A DNA stretch of 64,000 nucleotides from Balneolaceae bacterium (GCA_006969905.1 CP030887.1:806001-870000); one strand, 5' to 3'; shown: positions 52,619 to 63,237, numbered from the stretch's first letter. The notes: generated from the letters alone by a model not told the origin. Numbers and translations are program-made.

Positions 52619-55429
52619 TTATTGCAAATACTCTTTTAAGTATTTGGCGGTATAGCTTTCTTTTACTTTTGCTATGTCTTCCGGGGTACCCTCTGCTACT
52701 ATTTGCCCCCCGCCAAAACCACCTTCAGGCCCGACATCAATGATCCAGTCTGCACATTTTATAACATCCAGGTTATGCTCTATAATGATTACGGAATGGC
52801 CTGCTTCTACCAATTCATTGAATGCGTCAAGAAGTTTTGCAACGTCTTCAAAATGGAGCCCGGTTGTTGGCTCATCAAAGAAATAAACCGTGTGCTCAGT
52901 ATTTTGTTTGGTTAAAAAGCGAGCAAGTTTAACCCTTTGAGCCTCTCCACCAGAAAGGGTTGTGGCACTTTGTCCAAGATTCAAATAACCCAAACCCACA
53001 TCTTCGAGCGGCTGAAGTTTGTTGGTAATGGATGTCTCATCTACAAAGAACTCTATTGCCTCTGATACCGGCATCTCCAACACATCGTGAATGCTTTTGC
53101 CCCTGTACTTAACATTTAGGACATCTTTTCGGAATCGAGCCCCATTACACACCTCACAGGTAAGCTCAATATCCGCCATGAACTGCATTTCAATTTTCTG
53201 AACCCCTTCTCCCTGGCAGGTTTCACACCGTCCTCCCGGCACATTGAATGAAAAATGTCCCGGAGTATATCCCATAATCTTAGCCTGGCGGGTATTGGCA
53301 AAAGCATCACGGATTCCATCAAAAGCTTTTGTGTAAGTGGCGGGATTTGAGCGTGAAGACCTGCCTATCGGACTTTGGTCCACCATTTCAACACTATGAA
53401 TTGTGCTCATGCCTGAAAGATCTTTGAAACGCCCAACCTTCTGGTTATAGCTGCCTATATGTTTTTGAATGCCGGCATAAAGTGTATCATGTACCAGTGT
53501 CGATTTACCGGAACCCGAAACCCCTGTTACCACAACCAACTTTCCCAAGGGGAATTCAACATCTATGTTCTTAAGGTTATGTTCACTTGCTCCTGTTACT
53601 TTCACCGACCTGCCATTTCCTTTTCGGCGTTTTTTGGGCAACTCAATTTGTTTTCGATTGCTCAAAAACTTTCCTGTCAGGGTATCCGATTTTAGTAACT
53701 TATTAAACGGGCCATGAAAAACAATCTCTCCTCCATGAACACCCGCAAACGGCCCTATATCAATTACATTATCTGCCGCCTTCATCATCTCCGGGTCATG
53801 TTCTACCACCAGAACTGTATTGCCGATATTTCTAAGCGATTCCAGAATACTGATCAAACGGTCATTATCTCTGGGGTGTAATCCAATGGTAGGTTCATCT
53901 AACACGTACATACTCCCTATCAAAGAACTGCCTAACGCATTAGCGAGGCTTATTCTCTGAGACTCTCCACCACTTAGTGTGTTTGCCAACCTATCAAGTG
54001 TCAGATAGTCTAAGCCTACTTCATCCAGGTATTTGAGTCTTTTTCGTATCTCGTAAAGTATCTGTCCTGCAACCTCTTTTTCGTACTCAGTAAGCTCCAA
54101 CTCATCAAAATATTCCCTGGCATGGCCTATCGTTAGCTCAGAAACTTCTCCGGCGTGCATATTTCCCACTTTCACGTACAGCGCATCTTTTCGCATTCGG
54201 TAGCCTTCACAATCCGGGCAACGGCTGTATCCTCTGTATCGGGAGTACAACACCCTCATGTGAACTTTATACGCCTGGCTTTTTACTTCATCAAAGAAGT
54301 TCCATAATCCAATATATCCATCCTTCCCTTTCCAGATAATATCTTTAACCGATTTGGGCAGCTCTATGTATGGGGTATCGATGGAAATTTTTTCCTGAAT
54401 GGCTACTTTGATTAAATCTTTCAGGTGCATGCTGAACTTTTGGGAAGTAAATGGAGCTAATGCACCTTCACGAATCGTTTTTTCCGGGTCGGGAATTACT
54501 AAATCTTCGTCAATTCCCGCAACTCTCCCAAAGCCTTCACACCTGTTACATGCCCCAAATGGATTGTTGAAAGAAAACATTTGAGGAGTTGGTTCAGTAA
54601 ACTCTATTCCATCCAATTCAAAGCGCTCGCTAAACAGTAATTCTTCTCCATCTTTCATTTTAACAGAACAACGACCCGCGCCTTCCTGGAAAGCTGTCTC
54701 CAGGGAACCGGCAATCCTTGTAATAGTTGCTTCATCATCCTTTACCGCCAAACGATCCACTAATACCCGGTATTGATCCGGCTTTATTTTCGCCTGATTT
54801 GCAATCTCTTCTGTGAGTTCTAAAATGTTTTCATCTTTAATATTCAACAGCCGGGTAAAGCCCTTTTCTTTGAGAACTTTGAGCTCCTCTTTCAGTTTCT
54901 TTTTACCATGATGGGGTATAGGAAACAGAATGTAAAACCTGTCTCCTTCTTTCTGTGAATCAAATAATTCTTTAATTGTTGTTTTGGGGGAGTCTTTTTT
55001 AACCTGATTTCCGGAAATTGGTGAAACTGTTCTCCCCACACGGGCAAAAAGCAATCTTAAGTAATCGTATATTTCGGTAGTAGTCCCAACTGTGGACCTG
55101 GGGTTGTTCGATGTTGTCTTTTGTTGAATCGCCATAGCCGGTGAAATACCCTGCATAAAGTCGACATCGGGCTTGTCCATACGCTCCAGAAACTGACGGG
55201 CATAACTGGAAAGGCTTTCTACGTACCGTCTCTGGCCCTCAGCATAAATAGTATCGAATGCTAAACTTGATTTTCCCGAACCGGACACCCCTGTAATTAC
55301 AGTCAGTTTATTTCTGGGTATCTCAACGTCAATGTTTTTGAGGTTATGCGTTCGGGCACCCTTTATAATGATGGGCCGTTCTTCAACATTTTTTTTGGTC
55401 GCTATAGTTGCTATATCGTTTTTGCTCAT
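52619..55429 (-). CDS. uvrA: Excinuclease ABC subunit A
   Basis: 936 residues, full length. Two ABC ATPase modules: Walker [15 protein letters not shown] near residue 45 and [14 protein letters not shown] near 640, ABC signatures [13 protein letters not shown] near 490 and [13 protein letters not shown] near 830. Zinc modules CNRCEGFG ... CPDCEGYR and CETCQGEG ... CEVCNGAR are intact. It finds bulky DNA lesions in nucleotide excision repair with UvrB. No visible LexA-like box precedes it, unlike dinB. Confidence 0.97.
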   Translation of the reverse strand: MSKNDIATIATKKNVEERPIIIKGARTHNLKNIDVEIPRNKLTVITGVSGSGKSSLAFDTIYAEGQRRYVESLSSYARQFLERMDKPDVDFMQGISPAMAIQQKTTSNNPRSTVGTTTEIYDYLRLLFARVGRTVSPISGNQVKKDSPKTTIKELFDSQKEGDRFYILFPIPHHGKKKLKEELKVLKEKGFTRLLNIKDENILELTEEIANQAKIKPDQYRVLVDRLAVKDDEATITRIAGSLETAFQEGAGRCSVKMKDGEELLFSERFELDGIEFTEPTPQMFSFNNPFGACNRCEGFGRVAGIDEDLVIPDPEKTIREGALAPFTSQKFSMHLKDLIKVAIQEKISIDTPYIELPKSVKDIIWKGKDGYIGLWNFFDEVKSQAYKVHMRVLYSRYRGYSRCPDCEGYRMRKDALYVKVGNMHAGEVSELTIGHAREYFDELELTEYEKEVAGQILYEIRKRLKYLDEVGLDYLTLDRLANTLSGGESQRISLANALGSSLIGSMYVLDEPTIGLHPRDNDRLISILESLRNIGNTVLVVEHDPEMMKAADNVIDIGPFAGVHGGEIVFHGPFNKLLKSDTLTGKFLSNRKQIELPKKRRKGNGRSVKVTGASEHNLKNIDVEFPLGKLVVVTGVSGSGKSTLVHDTLYAGIQKHIGSYNQKVGRFKDLSGMSTIHSVEMVDQSPIGRSSRSNPATYTKAFDGIRDAFANTRQAKIMGYTPGHFSFNVPGGRCETCQGEGVQKIEMQFMADIELTCEVCNGARFRKDVLNVKYRGKSIHDVLEMPVSEAIEFFVDETSITNKLQPLEDVGLGYLNLGQSATTLSGGEAQRVKLARFLTKQNTEHTVYFFDEPTTGLHFEDVAKLLDAFNELVEAGHSVIIIEHNLDVIKCADWIIDVGPEGGFGGGQIVAEGTPEDIAKVKESYTAKYLKEYLQ

Positions 55430-55526
55430 TCCTGAATTTTATCCGAATCCTGAATATACAATTTTGAGCAGTCTGTTTGATGATGATTTCAAACAAAACT
55501 TTTAATCCTTGGGTTTTCGGAAACAA

Positions 55527-55557
55527 AAAAGGTGAAAGCTATCAACTCTCACCTTTT
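55527..55557 (-). terminator. Rho-independent terminator of DUF4097 gene
   Basis: AAAAGGTGA and TCACCTTTT pair perfectly (9 bp) around a 13-nt loop. Read on the minus strand the stem is followed by a T-run (CACCTTTTTTGTTT). It lies 28 nt downstream of the DUF4097 stop and before uvrA, so uvrA needs its own promoter. Confidence 0.8.
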
Positions 55558-55584
55558 ACATAACTAACAATATGGAGTGTATAC

Positions 55585-56532
55585 TTATAAATACTTTAAC
55601 CGAACACTTCCTCCACTGGTTCTGGCTTTAAGACGAGTGCCACCGCCATTTAGTGTTCCCTGAATTTCATCTTTTTCATATTCACCCCTAAAATTTTGTA
55701 AATCGGCCCGCACCCGGTTTCCGTCAAGATCTAAATCATACCCGCTATCCCTGGGAACGGTTATGGTAATACTTCCCCCTGAAGTTCTCAGGTCGATTAC
55801 ATCTTTCGGAGAGATTACTTCAGCATTAATTGAACCGCCACTGGTTTTAGCTATCACATCACCTTCAATTCCTTCCAGCGATATTCGCCCACCTGAAGTT
55901 CGTACATCCAGATCCCCGACAATTGAGTTAGCAGAAATACTGCCTCCGCTTGTTCCTGCCTTTACATTTCCTTCAATATCGGTAAGTGTTATTCTCCCAC
56001 CAGATGTCTTCAGATCAATTTCACCCTGCAAGCCTTCTGCCCTGATACTACCCCCACTCGTCTTGGCCTCCTGATCCCCCGACAAGTTTTCAAGGCTAAT
56101 GCTTCCACCAGAAGTTTTTAGTTTTGAGGCTGCATCGGTTGGTGTATAAACTACAAACCCAATGGAGTAATTATTACGGTTATTCCAGCCCCAATCTCCT
56201 TCTCTTTTAGCGTGTGCCGTTACTGTATTCCCGCTTTTCGTGATCTCTATTTCCCATTCGTCCAAATCTGCTTTTCCTTCTGATACGTAATCCCCTTTTC
56301 GACGTACATACATTTCCACAGTAACTTCATCTGTATTTTTGCCAATTACCTTAATCGGGCCTCCTGAAGTGCGGACATCTACAGCAACCCCATCATTTAC
56401 GGGAAAGCGTTCTATGCGATATGCGTCTTCACTGGATTGTGCAACAGCCTGGCTTAATGACAAAACCAACAAGGCAAAAAAGAGAACCGGCACACCACCA
56501 ACCCAAACTTTTGAAAAACTTTTATTATTCAT
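55585..56532 (-). CDS. DUF4097 family beta-repeat protein, exported
   Basis: 315 residues from the ATG at 56532, chosen because a GGAG Shine-Dalgarno (56541-56544 on the minus strand) lies 8 nt upstream and a signal peptide follows (VLFFALLVLSLSQAVAQ). The frame is open further upstream but without support. After about 100 residues, a repeat of about 18 residues with TSGGSI or TSGGRI at each start recurs at least eight times, giving a parallel beta-helix like DUF4097/adhesin-type proteins. Likely a cell-surface or periplasmic adhesive or structural protein. A terminator follows. Confidence 0.88.
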   Translation of the reverse strand: MNNKSFSKVWVGGVPVLFFALLVLSLSQAVAQSSEDAYRIERFPVNDGVAVDVRTSGGPIKVIGKNTDEVTVEMYVRRKGDYVSEGKADLDEWEIEITKSGNTVTAHAKREGDWGWNNRNNYSIGFVVYTPTDAASKLKTSGGSISLENLSGDQEAKTSGGSIRAEGLQGEIDLKTSGGRITLTDIEGNVKAGTSGGSISANSIVGDLDVRTSGGRISLEGIEGDVIAKTSGGSINAEVISPKDVIDLRTSGGSITITVPRDSGYDLDLDGNRVRADLQNFRGEYEKDEIQGTLNGGGTRLKARTSGGSVRLKYL

Positions 56533-56701
56533 TTTATAATCTCCATTTCTTCGTTTTAACCGGCAAAGCCTTACGGCTTTATTCCGGTGATGTTTCATGT
56601 GGGTATGAGACGTATTCTTTTCTTAATCGTTACTGTTTTATTTACTGGTTTGATTTTTTTTGATAATGTGTATTTTCGTCTCGCCAATTAATTTAAAAAT
56701 C

Positions 56702-57553
56702 ATGAAGCTACCCTTTGTTCTTGCAAAGAGATTTGTTGCCGGGGAATCCTTTGAGGAAGCGGCTCCAAAAGTTCAGTACCTGAACGATCAAAACCTAAAA
56801 CTTACCCTTGACCTACTGGGTGAAAATGTAAAAGACAAAGAAACGGTAGACCGAACAGTAACGGCATACATTGATTTATTAAATGGGATAAAGAAGCAGG
56901 GGCTCCTTAGCAGTATATCCATCAAGCTTACCATGCTAGGGCTTGATATAGATATTGATTACTGCCGGGATAATCTTTATCAGTTATTAGATGTGGCTAA
57001 AAAGCAGGATCAATTTGTACGTATTGACATGGAAGGCTCCCCATACACACAGCTAACTATAGATATGTTTAAAGATGCTTTTGCCAAATACGGAAGGCAT
57101 GTAGGCACTGTTTTGCAGTCTATGCTACATCGTACCCTGGATGATACCCGTGACCTGGCTGAGCTTGGAGCAGATATACGATTAGTAAAAGGGGCTTATA
57201 AAGAACCTTCTGATATAGCGCTACAGAATATGCCCGCTATTCGGGAAGCCTATAAAGAATGTGCAAAGATTTTACTGGACAAGACACCATTCCCCCGCTT
57301 CGGAACTCATGACGATGAACTAATAAACTGGGTTAAAGATTACACTGTCGAAAAAAACATAGCTAAAGACCGGTTTGAGCTGCAAATGCTATACGGTTTG
57401 CGTGAAGATACCATGATTGAACTTACTAAAGATGGTTACAAAACCCGGGTTTATGTGCCCTTTGGCACTGACTGGTTCCCTTATTTTACCCGGCGATTGA
57501 TGGAGCGAAAAGAAAATATCTGGTTTGTGTTCAGCACTATGTTTAAAAAATAG
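56702..57553 (+). CDS. Proline dehydrogenase (monofunctional)
   Basis: 283 residues from ATG 56702, directly before KLPFVLAKRFVAGE, the usual N-terminus; the frame is open to 56660 without support. The TIM-barrel FAD domain shows FVRIDMEGSPYTQLT, LADIRLVKGAYKEP near 170-185 and the C-terminal YVPFGTDWFPYFTRRLMERKENI with the RRxxE-type substrate-binding arginines. It oxidises proline to P5C at the membrane. The P5C dehydrogenase is not in view. Works with PutP (30574) and GDH (32038) at distant sites. Confidence 0.93.
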   Translation: MKLPFVLAKRFVAGESFEEAAPKVQYLNDQNLKLTLDLLGENVKDKETVDRTVTAYIDLLNGIKKQGLLSSISIKLTMLGLDIDIDYCRDNLYQLLDVAKKQDQFVRIDMEGSPYTQLTIDMFKDAFAKYGRHVGTVLQSMLHRTLDDTRDLAELGADIRLVKGAYKEPSDIALQNMPAIREAYKECAKILLDKTPFPRFGTHDDELINWVKDYTVEKNIAKDRFELQMLYGLREDTMIELTKDGYKTRVYVPFGTDWFPYFTRRLMERKENIWFVFSTMFKK

Positions 57554-57621
57554 CTCTTGACGATGGTACAGCTAACCCATTAAGTTCTGTTAGCCAACAA
57601 CAGCTCATTAATCCCGGCAAA

Positions 57622-59736
57622 TTGTCCAGAACCTACTTATTACTTTTGCTTCCCGTTCTTGCAGGGCTTTTGCTATTACCTGTTCCGCTATTAAGAGACT
57701 TCCATTTCGAATCGGCAATGATTGTGGCTGTAATTGGAGCCTATTGGTCGGCCATTAGCGGAGCTAGAGCCCATGCAAAAAATGATTTTTTTGAAGCTCT
57801 CAAGATTCTTGGATATGGATATCTTTTGGGTTTACCTGTATTCATCTTTTCTGCTTTTTCGGGATGCCTTTCCATACATGGCATTGGTTTTTGGATTTTT
57901 ATTCCCTTTCCTTCCATTTTTTTGGGACGGGCTATTGGCCGGTTGATAAGAGAATTCTCTTTACCTCTCTCTAAAACCCTGGCCATTATTGTAATATCAA
58001 TGATTGCCTTGGGTATTTGGCTGGTTGAGTTCTTCACCCTTCCCCAGGTTTATTTCTTTAATCATATTTGGGGTACATGGCCCGGGCCTATTTATGATGA
58101 AACCGTCCAGCTAACCGGGGCTTTTGTTTTCTTCCGCTGGATTACCTTGCTTTGGATTATACTATTATGGATGCTTCCTGACTGGAATTCTTCCATTCAG
58201 AATAAACTAATTACTGCTTTTGCAATCTTTGCCCTGATGTTCAGCTACCTCAATATGAGCGAAATGGGAATCATCACACCAAGAGATGCCCTAAAAGAGC
58301 AGCTATCAATGCATAAGCATACCCAACACTTTAACCTTTACTTTGATAATGAACACTTTACCAGCGAAGAAGCAGATTACTGGGCATTACGGCACGAATT
58401 CCATTTCAAACAAATTGTTGAACTCCTTGAAATAGACTGGCCGGAAAATCAAAAAATTGAAAGTTATTTGTATGCAAATGCCTGGCAGAAAAAAAGATTA
58501 GTTGGAGCAAAATTTACCAGCTACGTCCCAATATGGCTAGAACAAGACCAGCTCCACATTGCCAAACAACAACTGGATGGTGTGCTAAAGCATGAAATGG
58601 TACATGCCATTTCCAAGCAATTTGGTAACTGGTTATTTAATGGAAGCTGGAGTATAGGAATGATTGAAGGTTTAGCGGAGGCTATCGCTGCTGATGCTTC
58701 CTCCCAATCTACCCTTCAGCAAATAATGGCTGCCGATACTCCTTACCCATCAACTCAGCAAATGCAAAAGGCGTTTTCAAATACTGGTTTTTATGGTGAT
58801 GCCGCTGCTATAAGCTATACTACTGCAGGGGCTTTTGTTCAGTTCCTACTGGAAAATTACCCGGTTGAGTCTTTTAAAAAAGCTTATCCAAATAATGACT
58901 TTCGCCAAGCTTATGAAGTTCCGTTTGATGCGCTCGTTTCTAAATGGATACAAACTTTGCCACCTGTAAAAATTGACTCCTTAGACCGGCAAATCTCCGA
59001 ATTCATTTTTAGCCAACAATCACTTTTTCAGCGCTCATGCCCTCACCTTTTATCTCCTTCGCTTCACCTTTGGGATGAATTTCAATATTTCAATACTATT
59101 GATGACAGCACTTCTGCTTTGGCTGCCATTTCATCTCTTTTTGAAATGGATACTACAAATCTTTTGGTAAAACGGGACTGGGCATCTTCGCTGCTTCATA
59201 ATGGCCTTTATCAGCCTGTTTTTCAAAAAATATCCGATCAGGATTCGGCATTAACTCTGCAGCTTCTAAAAGCAGATGCCCTGTTTCTTTCGGGTAACAT
59301 AAGTGAGGCACAAGAACTTCTGCAAATACTAAAGCCCAGGCTCGACAAAACTACAGCCAGGAACTTTCTTTACTCATACTCTCTGCGGGAAGATGTAAAC
59401 CAGTGGAATGCTCATGTCAGCCGTCGCTATAAAAACCAGCTCCCTTCTCTCCCCGATTTTGAAACTTTGAATGAAGCTAACCAGGTTCTATCTGCCGCAA
59501 TAGCCCTTGAGCTTTATGAGGATTCTTTATTGAGAAACTATTCAGGCAGCCTTATCGAAAGCCAACTCAACCCGGATTGGTTTGATATTTACGAGTCTAT
59601 CATTGACCGACTGATTTTTATTGAACAATTCGACCTGGCAGAACAATGGATAACAAAACTTTCCGAGATTAACCTTCGGGATCGATACAGAGAGCGACTC
59701 AATGAATTAGCGGAATGGAAAGCTTTTTTGGATTAA
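57622..59736 (+). CDS. Membrane protein with gluzincin-type metallopeptidase motif and helical repeats
   Basis: 704 residues, family not recognised. The first about 215 residues carry six or so TM helices. The middle has H324-E325-M-V-H328 followed by E349 in MIEGLAEAIAA, the HExxH...E layout of gluzincin (peptidase MA-like) zinc proteases. About residues 420-700 form helical, TPR-like repeats (LLVKRDWASSLLHNGLYQPVFQKI, LTLQLLKADALFLSGNISEAQ). The TTG start is used because no ATG occurs before the first TM (SRTYLLLLLPVLAGLL). It lies 68 nt after the proline dehydrogenase gene. Peptide cleavage at the outer face of the inner membrane is inferred. Confidence 0.78.
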   Translation: MSRTYLLLLLPVLAGLLLLPVPLLRDFHFESAMIVAVIGAYWSAISGARAHAKNDFFEALKILGYGYLLGLPVFIFSAFSGCLSIHGIGFWIFIPFPSIFLGRAIGRLIREFSLPLSKTLAIIVISMIALGIWLVEFFTLPQVYFFNHIWGTWPGPIYDETVQLTGAFVFFRWITLLWIILLWMLPDWNSSIQNKLITAFAIFALMFSYLNMSEMGIITPRDALKEQLSMHKHTQHFNLYFDNEHFTSEEADYWALRHEFHFKQIVELLEIDWPENQKIESYLYANAWQKKRLVGAKFTSYVPIWLEQDQLHIAKQQLDGVLKHEMVHAISKQFGNWLFNGSWSIGMIEGLAEAIAADASSQSTLQQIMAADTPYPSTQQMQKAFSNTGFYGDAAAISYTTAGAFVQFLLENYPVESFKKAYPNNDFRQAYEVPFDALVSKWIQTLPPVKIDSLDRQISEFIFSQQSLFQRSCPHLLSPSLHLWDEFQYFNTIDDSTSALAAISSLFEMDTTNLLVKRDWASSLLHNGLYQPVFQKISDQDSALTLQLLKADALFLSGNISEAQELLQILKPRLDKTTARNFLYSYSLREDVNQWNAHVSRRYKNQLPSLPDFETLNEANQVLSAAIALELYEDSLLRNYSGSLIESQLNPDWFDIYESIIDRLIFIEQFDLAEQWITKLSEINLRDRYRERLNELAEWKAFLD

Positions 59737-59770
59737 AGCTTATTCCCTCTATAAATTACACATCAATTAA

Positions 59771-59785
59771 AGGAGATTTATTTTG
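59771..59785 (+). promoter_or_regulatory. Strong Shine-Dalgarno deciding a TTG start
   Basis: AGGAG (59771-59775) lies 7 nt before TTG at 59783-59785. This is one of the few strong ribosome-binding sites in the window and supports the TTG, since no ATG occurs before the signal peptide of the YCII-like gene. Confidence 0.7.
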
Positions 59786-60205
59786 AAGCCATTTGCTATC
59801 GTTACTTTTTTACTATTGTTTTGTTTTCCTGTTTTAGCCCAGGACACTACTAAAACACCCGTCCCTGAGACTTTTGAGCATGTTTGGGAAGGCCAGGCAT
59901 TTACCATGCAGAAATATTTCATCGTTTTTCTAAAAAGCGGACCTGACCGGTCTCAGGATGAAGAAAATGCTGCTGAAATTCAGGCGGCTCACCTTGCCTA
60001 CCTCGGAGATCTTTACAAAAAAGGAATTATCAATCTTAACGGGCCAACAGGTGGAGAAGGAAATATACGGGGCTTTTCAGTTTATAATGTGGCCACTATA
60101 GAAGAGGCTGTAAAATATGCCGAAAATGATCCTGCGGTTAAGTCTGGACGGCTTGTTGTAGAAGTTCACCCTTGGTGGCTGGCAAAAGGGTCTGGGGTTA
60201 AGTAA
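59783..60205 (+). CDS. Exported YCII-like domain protein
   Basis: 140 residues with a signal peptide (PFAIVTFLLLFCFPVLAQ), then a YCII/ferredoxin-like alpha-beta domain (KYFIVFLKSGPDRSQDEENAAEIQAAHLAYL, NGPTGGEGNIRGFSVYNV, AVKYAENDPAVKSGRLVVEVHPWW). YCII domains are usually cytoplasmic, so the exported form is noteworthy, though Bacteroidota have others. The catalytic-type His-Asp pair of the family is only partly visible (His in QAAHLAYL). Start TTG with a good Shine-Dalgarno. Function unknown. Confidence 0.85.
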   Translation: MKPFAIVTFLLLFCFPVLAQDTTKTPVPETFEHVWEGQAFTMQKYFIVFLKSGPDRSQDEENAAEIQAAHLAYLGDLYKKGIINLNGPTGGEGNIRGFSVYNVATIEEAVKYAENDPAVKSGRLVVEVHPWWLAKGSGVK

Positions 60206-60283
60206 CCTACTTAAATTTTTATTAGATTATTTGAGGCCATAAAGTACGTGGCCTTTCTTGTTTGTATAAACGAATCTGATCTT

Positions 60284-60952
60284 ATGGATAGCCCAAAATT
60301 TGTACCGCTTACTTCCTTCAAAGAGTACCCCCAGGATGAAATGATCAAACGTGCTGAGTCATTTTATAAAGACCTGGCCAGAAGAAGAACGGTTCGAGAG
60401 TTTTCTGACCGACCCGTTCCCCGGGAAGTAATTGGAAAATGCATTCTTGCTGCAGGAACAGCTCCGAACGGGGCAAACAAGCAACCCTGGCATTTTGCAG
60501 TAGTCAGCAATCCGGCAATCAAGAAAAAAATAAGAGAAGCCGCGGAGAAAGAAGAATACGCTTTCTATAATCACCGTGCTCCGCAGGATTGGCTCAACGA
60601 TCTTGAAAAGTTCGGGACCAATGAACACAAACCCTTTTTAGAAAAGGCACCTTACTTAATCGGGATCTTCTCTCAAAGCTACGGCACTGCTGAGGATGGA
60701 AGTAAAGACAAGAATTACTATGTAAAAGAATCCGTGGGCATTGCTACAGGTATGCTTATTACCGCACTTCACAACGCGGGGCTTGCAACCCTTACCCATA
60801 CTCCCAGCCCTATGGGATTTATGAATGAAGTCATGAATCGTCCGGCCAATGAAAAAGCTTTCCTGCTGCTTGTGGTTGGATATCCTGATAAGGGTGCAGA
60901 GATTCCCGTTATCACCAAAAAATCCCTGGATGAGGTAGCTTCTTTCCTTTAG
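60284..60952 (+). CDS. Nitroreductase family protein
   Basis: 222 residues from ATG 60284, which lies just before [10 protein letters not shown]; a GTG at 60248 is in frame but adds 12 unconserved residues. FMN-binding signatures are [14 protein letters not shown] near residue 37, [15 protein letters not shown] near 62-77, and [28 protein letters not shown] near 150-175. The family (NfsB/iodotyrosine deiodinase-like) reduces nitro compounds or quinones with NAD(P)H. The HTPSP motif and the length suggest the iodotyrosine-dehalogenase-like subgroup, but the true substrate is unknown. Monocistronic. Confidence 0.93.
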   Translation: MDSPKFVPLTSFKEYPQDEMIKRAESFYKDLARRRTVREFSDRPVPREVIGKCILAAGTAPNGANKQPWHFAVVSNPAIKKKIREAAEKEEYAFYNHRAPQDWLNDLEKFGTNEHKPFLEKAPYLIGIFSQSYGTAEDGSKDKNYYVKESVGIATGMLITALHNAGLATLTHTPSPMGFMNEVMNRPANEKAFLLLVVGYPDKGAEIPVITKKSLDEVASFL

Positions 60953-61093
60953 CCACGCGTAAAGGTGTAATTTTCAGGGAACCAATTTCTCTAATAAGAG
61001 TATTAAAATTCGATTACGTTAGAACAGATTAACCACATTTCTTTGACGTTTAGCACATATTTCCTGCAATCAAGAGCATAAAGAATCCATCCT

Positions 61094-62551
61094 ATGAAAA
61101 AGCTATTCTCTCTGCTAATACTTTGTGTGACTACCTCCTTCGTATTTGCACAAACCCAAAACAACAAAACCTGGGTTTCTTTATCTATTGCTCATCATGA
61201 GTATGACGGTGATCTTGGCAATGAAATGCTTTCTTTCGGTATACCCAATGATTTTGGAATGCAGTTGGGAATCCATCGTTTTATTAACCGGTCTTTTTCT
61301 TCTGATCTCTCTGTTCTTTACGGCTCACTTGATACAGACTCTGCCCCTTTCTTTAAAAAGTCTTTTGTAAATACACAGCTAAAATTACGGTATAACTTTG
61401 CTAATGGATATGTGTTTAATGAGCAAGCTTTACTTCAGCCCTTTCTTTCTGCCGGTGTAGGCCTGGGGTCCTTTTTTGGAGAAGATGAAGATATTGATGA
61501 TCAATTCGTTGTTAATGCACCAATCGGTGGGGGGATTAGCATCCGATTAACAGAGGGAGCCTCTATCCTCCTCCAATCTGTTTACAGTTATAATTTTTCG
61601 GATGAGATTGATGGGGCAACGGGTATTGATCAAAATGACAGGGACAATATGCTCGTTCACTCTGTTGGTTTAAAGTTTCGTTTAGGCGGCTCTAAAGACA
61701 AAGACGGTGATGGAATAACTGATCAAAAAGATTCCTGCCCCAATGAACCCGGTACTGATAAAACCAATGGTTGCCCAGATGATGACGGTGATACCATTAT
61801 AAATGCCAATGACCTTTGCCCATTGGAGCCCGGAGACGCAATATTCAGGGGTTGTCCCGATTCAGATAATGACAAAATCCCTGATTTTGAAGATGCCTGT
61901 CCCACGATTCCCGGCACTTCAGCATTTAATGGCTGTGCAGATACCGATGGAGACAAGATAGCCGACCCAAAAGATGACTGCCCGAATGTTGCAGGAGAAG
62001 AAGCCACTAATGGTTGTCCTGATGACGATGGAGACGGATTTAAAAACTCTGTAGACGAATGTGTTTCGCTGGCAGGTATTGAGAAGTTTAATGGCTGCCC
62101 CGATTCAGATGACGATGGAATTATTGATCCGCAGGATGCATGTCCACTTCTTTTCGGATACCGGCCCAATAAAGGCTGCCCGGAAATTGACCCTACAGTA
62201 AGGCGGGCCCTTGATGTCATTTTTGAAAACCTGATCTTTGCCTCAAACAGTGCCAATATTGATGCAACATCCCTTGATGACCTCGACCTTCTTGTTACGA
62301 TTATGAAAGAAGACCCCTATCTTAAGTTAAGTATTGAAGGGCATACTGATAACAGGGGAGACAGCCAATACAACCTGGAACTTTCCAGGTTGCGAGCTGA
62401 AGCTGTAAAACAACACCTTATTGATGGCGGTATTTCTGTAGATAGAATTCGCGCGATTGGATATGGCCAAACCCGGCCTATTGATACAAATGAAACTGTA
62501 AAAGGACGTTTGAAAAATCGCCGTGTTGAGCTAAAAATCTCCTATAACTAA
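61094..62551 (+). CDS. OmpA-family outer-membrane protein with TSP3 repeats
   Basis: 485 residues. Signal peptide (LFSLLILCVTTSFVFAQ), an N-terminal beta-barrel of about 180 residues, then five thrombospondin type-3 Ca-binding repeats of DxDxDxIxD-x-DxCP type (DKDGDGITDQKDSCP ... DSDDDGIIDPQDACP), and a C-terminal OmpA domain (residues about 375-485; IEGHTDNRGDSQYNLELS, RIRAIGYGQTRPIDTN, NRRVELKI) that binds peptidoglycan. It ties the outer membrane to the cell wall. Monocistronic. Confidence 0.95.
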   Translation: MKKLFSLLILCVTTSFVFAQTQNNKTWVSLSIAHHEYDGDLGNEMLSFGIPNDFGMQLGIHRFINRSFSSDLSVLYGSLDTDSAPFFKKSFVNTQLKLRYNFANGYVFNEQALLQPFLSAGVGLGSFFGEDEDIDDQFVVNAPIGGGISIRLTEGASILLQSVYSYNFSDEIDGATGIDQNDRDNMLVHSVGLKFRLGGSKDKDGDGITDQKDSCPNEPGTDKTNGCPDDDGDTIINANDLCPLEPGDAIFRGCPDSDNDKIPDFEDACPTIPGTSAFNGCADTDGDKIADPKDDCPNVAGEEATNGCPDDDGDGFKNSVDECVSLAGIEKFNGCPDSDDDGIIDPQDACPLLFGYRPNKGCPEIDPTVRRALDVIFENLIFASNSANIDATSLDDLDLLVTIMKEDPYLKLSIEGHTDNRGDSQYNLELSRLRAEAVKQHLIDGGISVDRIRAIGYGQTRPIDTNETVKGRLKNRRVELKISYN

Positions 62552-62614
62552 GTAAGATTTCATCTAACTTGGAGTACTGGCACTTTTACTAAACTGAAAG
62601 CGTTGCGGTACTCT

Positions 62615-63211
62615 ATGGAGGAAAAGAAACCTAAAAAGAAAAAAACGTTACGAAGGGAGCTTTTGGAGTGGGGTATAATGCTAGGCATAGCGGGCACCCT
62701 ATATTTAACAGGCTTACATACAGAAGTAATAGGAAACCTTCAGCGTGTTCTGCTGTGGACTGGGTTAATGACTCCCGATATTGAAATGAATCCGGGTGAG
62801 ATTAAGACTGCCCGATATAATATGCCCATGATTTCATTAGATGGTGAATCTTATTCATTGGCAGATTTCAAAGGCAAAACTATTTTCTTAAACTTTTGGG
62901 CAACCTGGTGTCCTCCCTGTATCGCAGAAATGCCCAATATCCAGGCTTTATATGAAGATGTGGCATCAGACAGTATCGCTTTTGTAATGGTTTCACTAGA
63001 TGAAGAACCTGAAAAAGCCCGCGCATATATGGCTCGAAAAGAATATACCATGCCGGTATATTTTCTTGCCGGGCCTAAGCCCGGAGTTTTTAATAGTACC
63101 GTTGTTCCTACAACCTATGTAATTTCACCTGACGGTCAGATTGTTAGCGAGCGCCGGGGTATGGCAAACTATAACACTGATGAATTTCGCACATTCCTTC
63201 GGGGATTATAA
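62615..63211 (+). CDS. Membrane-anchored TlpA/ResA-like thioredoxin
   Basis: 198 residues from ATG 62615, which is preceded by a short open frame with a TTG at 62603. A basic N-terminus (EKKPKKKKTLRR), one TM helix (about 22-38, WGIMLGIAGTLYLTGL) and a periplasmic thioredoxin fold with WATWCPPCIAEMP (active-site Cys pair near residues 103 and 106) and the cis-Pro FNSTVVPTTYVI. Such proteins reduce or isomerise disulfides, for example in cytochrome c maturation. The next gene (VOC protein) starts 27 nt later. Confidence 0.92.
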   Translation: MEEKKPKKKKTLRRELLEWGIMLGIAGTLYLTGLHTEVIGNLQRVLLWTGLMTPDIEMNPGEIKTARYNMPMISLDGESYSLADFKGKTIFLNFWATWCPPCIAEMPNIQALYEDVASDSIAFVMVSLDEEPEKARAYMARKEYTMPVYFLAGPKPGVFNSTVVPTTYVISPDGQIVSERRGMANYNTDEFRTFLRGL

Positions 63212-63237
63212 AAAATACTAAAACCGACTTTAGAAAG

